This document shows positions 1 to 4,904 of a DNA stretch of 15,856 nt, piece by piece (position 1 is the stretch's first letter; each line of letters begins with the position of its first letter). Source of the DNA: JAHRAH01 sp051009015 (lineage in GTDB: Bacteria > Pseudomonadota > Gammaproteobacteria > Tethybacterales > Persebacteraceae). The DNA is taken from NCBI GenBank assembly GCA_051009015.1, contig JBPCWZ010000091.1, positions 1 to 15,856 of the forward strand, in the 5' to 3' direction. A program made the translations under genes and the position numbers. The notes beneath the pieces were generated by a model. The model saw only the letters and a list, made by a program, of their open reading frames with translations. It did not search any database and was not told where the DNA came from.

Positions 1-1087
1 AGCCGACTCTGCCGCCCGATATTGGAATATCGGCAAACATAAAGCCGTTTTGCCGCAGGGAAGTAATGCCGGATTCGTATTCGGCAAAGGCGGCGGCATC
101 GTCAAAGACGGAATGCTCAAAGCGCAACCGCCCCCACCAAGTATCAAGGAATTCCCTGCCTTTGGCATGCGATACCATTGCGGCGGCATTCCAATCTTCC
201 TCTTTCCACTGATGGCGAACGCCAAACTGCCGATAGCCATTGCCGTCAAGTCCGCTGACAAAAGCCGCGAAGTTGCCGACATCTACGGCGTTTTCGCTTT
301 GGCAATTACCAACCGCATAAAATGGCGCACTTTGGCATTCGCCATTATCACGGCGGTAGGTTTGGTCGGGGAATGCCAACCAAACATCGGCATTAGCATC
401 GTGGTCCCAACCCAAATCACAGAATACACGACGCCGATTATCCTGCCAACATAACTCGTGTATCTGCACTTCGGTTTTGGACACCGTGGTCGTAATAGTC
501 ATATTTGCACCATTTGTGCAACGAATACGATATCCGCGTGCCGATGAATTAGTGCCAACCAAACTATTAAATGCGATGCTATTGCACCGCTCGTTAGCAA
601 AGTTCGCAACATATACGGTTTCGTTGACGGTTATCCCCTGAAGAGCATTCCACCTTTCGTCCAGTGTGAATGAGTAATTACCAAGTTGGCTACCAAGCGT
701 GGTGGTTGTAGCAACACCGCCCGGAGTAATGGCGGGACCTCCTTCAAAACCGCCATTTATAACCGATACGCCATTTCTGGTCAAGTGCCGATAATGTTCT
801 GGAACCGCGATTGTGATGAGAGTATCGGCACTATCAGCCGCCATAATGACGGAGACATACGCTACCCGATATTCCGGTTGCGGTTGTGGAGTTACGGAAT
901 TGCCGCCGCCGCCGCCGCCGCAAGCCGTCAAAAACCCGAAGGCGAAAATGACGCAAAAGGCGCGCAGAAAGTTAAAGCCGCCGGAATTGCCGCCCTTGCC
1001 TTGCGCCGCCGAAGTGGGCAGAGAGAAAAGCCGACCGAAAACGGCGAGAATCGCCACCGCGAGGATGGCTTTGAGGGTTTTGAACAT
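1..1087 (-). CDS. Putative secreted lipoprotein, N-terminal 362 residues (runs off left edge)
   Basis: The reverse-strand frame is open from ATG at 1087 to the window edge, so the C-terminus is missing. An AAAGGA Shine-Dalgarno lies about 8 nt upstream of the ATG, and a good promoter lies at 1148-1175. The protein begins with a hydrophobic signal-like segment (residues about 5-28). A second hydrophobic stretch follows (about 40-54), ending in a lipobox L53-T54-A55-C56 and then a run of six glycines and a Pro/Gln linker. This predicts export and lipidation at C56. The remainder is polar and contains several cysteines (in NERCNS, RCTNG, LCWQ, FCDLG, GECQ, GNCQ), consistent with disulfides outside the cytoplasm. 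I do not recognise a domain. The two consecutive hydrophobic N-terminal segments are odd: the real start may lie further in, or the first segment may be an extension. Function unknown; surface or periplasmic location is inferred. Confidence 0.7.
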   Translation of the reverse strand, partial: MFKTLKAILAVAILAVFGRLFSLPTSAAQGKGGNSGGFNFLRAFCVIFAFGFLTACGGGGGGNSVTPQPQPEYRVAYVSVIMAADSADTLITIAVPEHYRHLTRNGVSVINGGFEGGPAITPGGVATTTTLGSQLGNYSFTLDERWNALQGITVNETVYVANFANERCNSIAFNSLVGTNSSARGYRIRCTNGANMTITTTVSKTEVQIHELCWQDNRRRVFCDLGWDHDANADVWLAFPDQTYRRDNGECQSAPFYAVGNCQSENAVDVGNFAAFVSGLDGNGYRQFGVRHQWKEEDWNAAAMVSHAKGREFLDTWWGRLRFEHSVFDDAAAFAEYESGITSLRQNGFMFADIPISGGRVG

Positions 1088-1120
1088 TGTGATGTCCTTT
1101 GTTGGTTGAGGTCAACGGGA

Positions 1121-1175
1121 AACCGCATTAAGCGGTTAGACAAGGGAATGATAGCACAAAAACCGGCGATGTTAA
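1121..1175 (-). promoter_or_regulatory. Promoter and 5' leader of the lipoprotein gene
   Basis: Read on the minus strand, a -35 TTAACA (1170-1175; 5 of 6 to TTGACA) is followed by a 16-bp spacer and a -10 TATCAT (1148-1153; 5 of 6) with an upstream TG (extended -10). Transcription would start near 1141, giving a leader of about 54 nt. The leader carries a small hairpin, AACCGC/GCGGTT at 1121-1137, and the Shine-Dalgarno just before the ATG at 1087. This is one of the best sigma70-type promoters in the window. It is a prediction from sequence match only. Confidence 0.55.
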
Positions 1176-1240
1176 CAACTATCCGCCAAAAATTCCGCTT
1201 TGTTGTATTTTCACACTATGGCGGCAAAAATGCCGGGTCG

Positions 1241-1342
1241 CCTCAACAATGTGCCTACACACTTGTATTGCCTATTCCGCCACTGCTGGCGTATTCTATT
1301 TGGCAAACAACCCGACGGCGGGTTGTGTAGACATAATTGAGG
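1241..1342. repeat. 102-bp imperfect inverted-repeat element with internal hairpins
   Basis: The ends are imperfect inverted repeats. The left arm 1241-1261 (CCTCAA-CA-ATGT-GC-CTACACA) matches the reverse complement of 1324-1342 (CCTCAA-TT-ATGT-CTACACA). Inside are a stem TTGCC 1268-1272 with GGCAA 1302-1306, a nested hairpin CGCCA/TGGCG (1278-1291), and a perfect 8-bp hairpin ACAACCCG/CGGGTTGT (1307-1326) that competes with part of the right arm. The shape could be a small non-autonomous mobile element (MITE-like), a structured RNA, or a regulatory region. No target-site duplication is visible at the ends, and no tRNA T-loop motif is present. With the promoter regions on either side it makes up most of the 378-bp gap between the lipoprotein and the TIR gene. 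Confidence 0.5.
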
Positions 1343-1366
1343 TTTTGCGATTATAGCACCCTGCCA

Positions 1367-1393
1367 TTCCCGCCTTCGTAGAAATGGCGGGAA
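1367..1393. repeat. REP-like hairpin upstream of the TIR gene
   Basis: TTCCCGCC (1367-1374) and GGCGGGAA (1386-1393) form a perfect 8-bp stem around an 11-nt loop. The left half ATTCCCGCCTTCG differs at one base from the left half of the palindrome at 2113-2132. The two therefore look like members of one repeat family, lying on the two sides of the TIR gene. Confidence 0.5.
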
Positions 1394-1394
1394 A

Positions 1395-1422
1395 TTTGGT
1401 TTTTTGTCATTTATGTGATAAT
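1395..1422 (+). promoter_or_regulatory. Probable extended -10 promoter of the TIR gene
   Basis: TG-T-GATAAT (-10 hexamer 1417-1422) is a good extended -10 element. The -35 region is poor (TTTGGT at 1395-1400, 16-bp spacer), as is usual for extended -10 promoters. Transcription would start near 1429, leaving a leader of about 37 nt that contains the strong Shine-Dalgarno of the TIR gene. Confidence 0.4.
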
Positions 1423-1465
1423 ATACAAATGTCATTCTTATCAACAATACACAAGGAGGAAAACA

Positions 1466-1990
1466 ATGACAGATGTGTTCATCAGTTACAGCGGTCGCGC
1501 TGGCGCGGAAATTGCCGATGAATTTCGGAAAGAACTGGCGAAAATTGCGGTGCAAAGCGGGGTTCCGGAATCCGAAATGCAGGTATTTGTCGCCCACAGG
1601 TCTATCCATGCCGGTGCGAACTGGGAAAAGGAGATTTGGGAAAATCTCCCCCGGTGCAAGTGGTTCTTTTATGTTGTGACCGAAGGGTCCAACAAATCGC
1701 ATTACGCCCAGCAAGAACTGGGGGCGGCCATTGCCCTCAAGAAAACCATCTTTCCGCTCCTCGGTAAAGGCGTGTCCGCCAAGGACTTGCCCGGTTTTAT
1801 TAAGGGCTGGCAAGCCGTGGATATCGCGGGGGCACGAGACAAAATCGCCGAAATGATAGGCGATATCATCGGGCAAAAAAAGGCGGAGATTCGGGATATT
1901 CAAGACAAAAAGCAAAAAGACCAAACCGGCAACATCCTGCTGGCATTGGCGGGCGTTGCGGCGTTGGCTGGCGTGTTTTTTAAGAAATAA
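1466..1990 (+). CDS. TIR-domain protein with C-terminal membrane anchor
   Basis: The 174-aa product starts at the ATG at 1466, placed 5 nt after a strong AAGGAGGA Shine-Dalgarno (1453-1460). An earlier in-frame start at 1415 is ignored. Residues 1-135 look like a bacterial TIR (TIR_2-like) domain: box 1 DVFISYSG (3-10), FVAHRSIHAG (41-50), WEKEIWENL (53-61) and SHYAQQELG (78-86). By alignment, E54 occupies the position of the catalytic glutamate of NADase TIRs (SARM1 E642). A charged linker (138-153) leads to a hydrophobic segment (157-172) and a KK end, predicting a tail-anchored protein with the TIR domain in the cytoplasm. TIR domains of this kind degrade NAD+ or make signalling nucleotides in anti-phage defence, or are effectors. 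No ThsA, SAVED, cyclase or other partner lies beside it. NADase activity and a defence role are inference. Confidence 0.8.
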   Translation: MTDVFISYSGRAGAEIADEFRKELAKIAVQSGVPESEMQVFVAHRSIHAGANWEKEIWENLPRCKWFFYVVTEGSNKSHYAQQELGAAIALKKTIFPLLGKGVSAKDLPGFIKGWQAVDIAGARDKIAEMIGDIIGQKKAEIRDIQDKKQKDQTGNILLALAGVAALAGVFFKK

Positions 1991-2006
1991 CCCCGCCCGC
2001 CCGAAG

Positions 2007-2040
2007 CACGGGGCAAAGCGCGAAAGTGCGCCGCCCCGTG
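2007..2040. repeat. Long hairpin just after the TIR gene
   Basis: CACGGGGC (2007-2014) pairs perfectly with GCCCCGTG (2033-2040). A 3x3 internal loop leads to an inner stem GCGC/GTGC (2018-2021, 2026-2029) closed by a GAAA tetraloop. It starts 17 nt after the TIR stop codon. No U-tract follows, so it is not a classical intrinsic terminator. It may protect the 3' end of the mRNA or be a REP-type repeat. Confidence 0.5.
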
Positions 2041-2063
2041 AATCGGCATAATCATTATCCATT

Positions 2064-2085
2064 GATTATCGCGCAAGCGATAATC
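2064..2085. repeat. Perfect 9-bp hairpin with GCAA tetraloop
   Basis: GATTATCGC (2064-2072), loop GCAA, GCGATAATC (2077-2085). This is the second of three hairpins in the convergent gap between the TIR gene and msrP. The GNRA-type loop suggests it is used as RNA; in the msrP direction the loop reads TTGC. Confidence 0.5.
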
Positions 2086-2112
2086 CGTTGCATTGCGGCG
2101 ATGGTTTGGGAG

Positions 2113-2132
2113 ATTCCCGCTTTCGCGGGAAT
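2113..2132. repeat. Dispersed palindromic repeat (ATTCCCGC-TTTC-GCGGGAAT)
   Basis: This is a perfect 8-bp palindrome with a 4-nt loop, followed by GACG. It matches the widespread proteobacterial intergenic palindrome whose spurious translations read IPAFAGMT or VIPAKAGI, related to the REP and dRS3 types. Such repeats are usually present in many copies per genome and lie outside genes, as here, downstream of both convergent genes. Confidence 0.65.
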
Positions 2133-2149
2133 GACGAGGGGTGCGGTGG

Positions 2150-3136
2150 TTAGAAGTTTTCTTTCAGGTCCATTCCGGCGTATAAACTTGCGACTTGGTC
2201 GGCGTAGCCGTTGAAGGGGTCGGTTTTGCGGCGGGTGGGGAGGAAACTGTCGGTGATGGCACGCTCGGATGATTGACTCCATCTCGGGTGCGATACTTCG
2301 GGATTGACATTGGCATAAAAGCCGTATTCGCGCGATTGGGCGGCATTCCATGTTGTTTCCGGTTGTTCTTCCGTAAAGCGCAGTGCCACAAGTGCCTTGC
2401 CGGATTTGAAGCCGTATTTCCACGGCACCATCAGGCGCAAAGGCGCGCCGCATTGGGTCGGCAACAACTCGCCATAAACGCCGAAAACCATCATCGTCAG
2501 CGGATGCATCGCTTCGTCCATCCGCAAACCTTCCAGATAGGGCCACGGCAGGGAAGAGTTGGCGCGGTCGGGGAAAAGTTCCACAGGGTTGAAAGTTACA
2601 AACTGCACATATTTGGCATTGCCGGTCGGCTTTGCCGCTTTGATGATGTGCGAAAGGGAATAGCCCATCCACGGGACGACCATTGACCACGCTTCCACGC
2701 AGCGCAAACGATAAACGCGCTCTTCCATTGGCGCGAGTTTCAGCAAGTCGTCAATGTCCATAACGCGCTCTTGGGCGACTTCGCCTTCTATGGAAACCTG
2801 CCACGGGCGCGGTTTGTAAAGATGCGCATTCGCCTGCGGGTCTTGTTTGCCGGTGCCGAGTTCGTAGAAGTTGTTGTAGGCGGTCATTTTGTCGTGCGGG
2901 GTGATGTCGGCAAAGCCGCCCGCTTCGGCGGTGTATTTTGCCGGTTTGTCGTAAGTCGGTGTTTGCGCTTCGGCGCGGGCGTTGCCGGTATGCAAAACCG
3001 CCGATGATGCGGCAAGTGCCATCGGCGCGGCAAGCATCGCGCGCAAAACTTTCCGCCTTTGATAAAAGGCGCGCGGGGTTATCTCGGAAGGCGAAATGCC
3101 GCCCGAAGGCAAAAGTGTGTTTTGTTTGATAATCAT
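2150..3136 (-). CDS. msrP: Protein-methionine-sulfoxide reductase catalytic subunit MsrP (YedY)
   Basis: MsrP is a periplasmic molybdopterin enzyme that repairs oxidised methionines in envelope proteins, taking electrons from the membrane haem protein MsrQ. The 328-aa product closely resembles E. coli MsrP (334 aa). A twin-arginine signal (YQRRKVLR, residues 25-32) is followed by a hydrophobic stretch and an Ala-rich cleavage region near 50-56. Conserved blocks include YNNFYELG (87-94), YRLRCVEAWSMVVPW with the Mo-ligand cysteine C146, EAMHPLTMM, VPWKYGFK, EYGFYANVNP and the C-terminal MDLKENF. The start is set at the ATG at 3136 because it fits the family N-terminus; an ATG at 3142 is possible, and the frame extends to a TTG at 3157. 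No msrQ follows; the downstream side holds the hairpin array and the convergent TIR gene. Confidence 0.93.
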   Translation of the reverse strand: MIIKQNTLLPSGGISPSEITPRAFYQRRKVLRAMLAAPMALAASSAVLHTGNARAEAQTPTYDKPAKYTAEAGGFADITPHDKMTAYNNFYELGTGKQDPQANAHLYKPRPWQVSIEGEVAQERVMDIDDLLKLAPMEERVYRLRCVEAWSMVVPWMGYSLSHIIKAAKPTGNAKYVQFVTFNPVELFPDRANSSLPWPYLEGLRMDEAMHPLTMMVFGVYGELLPTQCGAPLRLMVPWKYGFKSGKALVALRFTEEQPETTWNAAQSREYGFYANVNPEVSHPRWSQSSERAITDSFLPTRRKTDPFNGYADQVASLYAGMDLKENF

Positions 3137-3145
3137 AGTCATACC

Positions 3146-3173
3146 ATTGTAGCGCAAAAAAGCCGGATTTTAA
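3146..3173 (-). promoter_or_regulatory. msrP promoter, predicted near-leaderless transcript
   Basis: On the minus strand, a TTAAAA -35 (3168-3173, 4 of 6) is separated by 16 bp from a TACAAT -10 (3146-3151, 5 of 6). The start site would fall near 3139, three nucleotides before the ATG at 3136. No Shine-Dalgarno sequence precedes that ATG. Confidence 0.4.
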
Positions 3174-3250
3174 CCCCGTTTGTCATTGCCGCCCTCCCCC
3201 CGCTTGTTGCCGTCATTTTGCCGGCTGTCGCGGGGGTAGAATGTTTTTTT

Positions 3251-4270
3251 GTGCGGGTTTGTGCTTATTGTGCCGATGTTGTCGGAATGCGGCGGCAGGC
3301 GAGAGGGTTGGCGGATGCCATTGCCGCTTTGGCGGGCGCGCATTCGGCGGCGGCGGTTGAAGTTGCGGATGCGGTTGCGGAAGATGGTGTTTTTGGCAGG
3401 ATATTGCCGCGGGTTGCCGCGCATTTTGCCGCGCCGGTATTGCCGCGTCCGGATATTCTTGTCGCTTGCGGCGGGGCATCTGCCGCCGGGGCTTTGCGGG
3501 CAAAAAAAGACGGGGCTTTTGTTGTTTATGTGCAAAAGCCGCCGTTGTCCGCCCGGGCTTTTGATGTTGTCGTTTGCGGCATGCACGATTATGGCGGCGG
3601 CGGCAAACTTGCCGATAATGTTGTGGGCATCGCCGGTTCGGTCGGCGGAGTCAATGCCGCTATGCTGGCGCGGCGCAAAAAACGCGCTTTGGAGAAGTTT
3701 GTCAAAATGCCGCGCCCGCTGACGGCTTTTATCATTGGCGGCGACAATCGCGCCTTTTCGCTGACGCCCGCATTGTGCCGCCGTTTTGTTGATGAAGTGC
3801 TAAAAGGCGGCGGCGCGGTTTTGGCATCATCTTCGCGGCGGACAAGCGCACAATGCCGCCGGATATTGGCGGATGCAAACCGCGACAATGACGGGCGGTT
3901 TTATTATTATGATGATGACGGCGATGACGAAAAGGCAAAAGAATATTATTATGACATTCTCGCCGCCGCCGACCGCGCGGTTGTCAGCGGCGATTCGGTC
4001 AATATGACAAGCGAAGCGGCGGCGGCGGGAATGCCGGTTTATATTTTGCCGCTTGCCGTGCGAAATAATTCCGCCGCCGTCAAGTTTCATGCTTTTCATT
4101 CGCAGATGGTCAAATGCGGGGCGGCATTAATATGGCGGGGGGAGTTTGCCGATAATGCAAGTTGGCAACCCGCCGCTTTTGACGAAACGGCGCGGGCGGC
4201 GGGTGTCGTCTGGCAGCGTTATTTGCATTGCCGCCGTGTGTTAGAATGCCAAAACAATGACGGCGATTAA
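3251..4270 (+). CDS. ELM1/DUF1022-family protein (COG3660, GT-B-like)
   Basis: This 339-aa protein belongs to the family related to plant mitochondrial fission factor ELM1, often annotated as a nucleoside-diphosphate-sugar epimerase-like protein. Its biochemical role is not settled. The family signatures are an N-terminal VVGMRRQARGLADAIA block (10-25), the HDY...ADNVVGIAGSVGGVN region starting at H112-D113, an IIGGDN loop (about 161-166), and the C-terminal GDSVNMTSEA (247-256) resembling a nucleotide-sugar-binding site. The GTG at 3251 is chosen because it places the N-terminus where the family begins. The frame is open further upstream to 3059, but that would overlap msrP. A TAGAAT lies 8 nt upstream and there is no good Shine-Dalgarno. 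A Tyr/Asp-rich stretch near residues 217-235 is encoded by TAT and GAT repeats. The end overlaps the next gene by 14 nt. Confidence 0.75.
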   Translation: MRVCAYCADVVGMRRQARGLADAIAALAGAHSAAAVEVADAVAEDGVFGRILPRVAAHFAAPVLPRPDILVACGGASAAGALRAKKDGAFVVYVQKPPLSARAFDVVVCGMHDYGGGGKLADNVVGIAGSVGGVNAAMLARRKKRALEKFVKMPRPLTAFIIGGDNRAFSLTPALCRRFVDEVLKGGGAVLASSSRRTSAQCRRILADANRDNDGRFYYYDDDGDDEKAKEYYYDILAAADRAVVSGDSVNMTSEAAAAGMPVYILPLAVRNNSAAVKFHAFHSQMVKCGAALIWRGEFADNASWQPAAFDETARAAGVVWQRYLHCRRVLECQNNDGD

Positions 4271-4895
4271 TTGGCAGGGGTTGGACGCCGCACAGGCGGG
4301 GCAAAGCCCGTTTTCGCATCTTCTTGTTGCGGATTTTATCGCCGCCGATAAGATGGATGCCGTTGTGCGCGATTTTCCGAAGGTGCCGGATGCCGGGTCT
4401 TTTCCCGCCGCATCATTGGATTGCGGGGGGGCTTTTGGCGGCTTTTTGGACGAGTTGCGCGGCGGGCGTTTGGCGGAGTTGATGGGCGAAAAACTTGGCA
4501 TTGACTTGCAAGGCAAACCGGCGATGATAACCGTGCGCGGACATTGCCGCGAAACGGACGGCAAAATCCATACCGATTCTTCCGGCAAACTTGTCACCGT
4601 GCTTATCTATATGAATGACATTGCAGAAGATGGCGGCGGGCGTTTGCGCTTGCTTAATGGTCCCGGCGATATGGACGATTATTTTGCCGAACTGACACCG
4701 CGCCGCGGGGCGATGGTCGCTTTTGCTTGCGCCGAAAACGCATGGCACGGGCACAAACCTTATTGCGGCGAACGCAGGGCTATCCAACTTAACTGGGTGC
4801 GCGATAACGACTATTTGCGCCGCGAAAAACGGCGGCATACTTTCAGCGCGGCATTGAAGACGGCGCGCGGCAAACTTCGCGCGGCTTTTTCATAA
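4257..4895 (+). CDS. 2-oxoglutarate/Fe(II)-dependent oxygenase (prolyl-4-hydroxylase-like)
   Basis: The 212-aa protein has the features of a small cupin-fold 2OG-Fe(II) dioxygenase. The iron triad is H105-x-D107 (in GKIHTDSSGK) and H164 (in AWHGHKPY). R174, ten residues after the distal His, is the expected 2-oxoglutarate ligand (GERRAIQLNWV). The strand-rich segment KLVTVLIYMND (111-121) followed by GGRLRLL matches the core of the family. It would use O2 and 2OG to hydroxylate a protein or small-molecule substrate, which is not known. The gene overlaps the ELM1-family gene by 14 nt and ends 9 nt before the next gene, so the three probably form one operon. A TAGAAT hexamer lies 9 nt upstream of the ATG. 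No signal peptide is visible, so it is cytoplasmic. Confidence 0.82.
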   Translation: MTAINWQGLDAAQAGQSPFSHLLVADFIAADKMDAVVRDFPKVPDAGSFPAASLDCGGAFGGFLDELRGGRLAELMGEKLGIDLQGKPAMITVRGHCRETDGKIHTDSSGKLVTVLIYMNDIAEDGGGRLRLLNGPGDMDDYFAELTPRRGAMVAFACAENAWHGHKPYCGERRAIQLNWVRDNDYLRREKRRHTFSAALKTARGKLRAAFS

Positions 4896-4904
4896 ACGAT
4901 AAAA

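Noticed and set aside
686..1330. Long open frame on the plus strand opposite the lipoprotein gene
   Set aside because: The minus-strand frame has a ribosome site, a promoter, a lipobox and stays open to the edge. The plus-strand frame has low-complexity Ala and Arg runs and no recognisable protein.
1241..1342. Cloverleaf-like fold suggesting a tRNA
   Set aside because: There is no T-loop GTTCRA motif, no 7-bp acceptor stem with a CCA-type end and no proper anticodon stem.
1466..1990. Thoeris system
   Set aside because: No ThsA-like (SIR2 or Macro-SLOG) gene lies beside the TIR gene, and a C-terminal membrane span is not typical of ThsB.
2007..2040. Rho-independent terminator of the TIR gene
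   Set aside because: The stem is strong, but no T-tract follows on either strand.
3059..3250. Longer N-terminus of the ELM1-family protein
   Set aside because: It would overlap the divergent msrP gene and its promoter, and the family N-terminal block starts right after GTG 3251.
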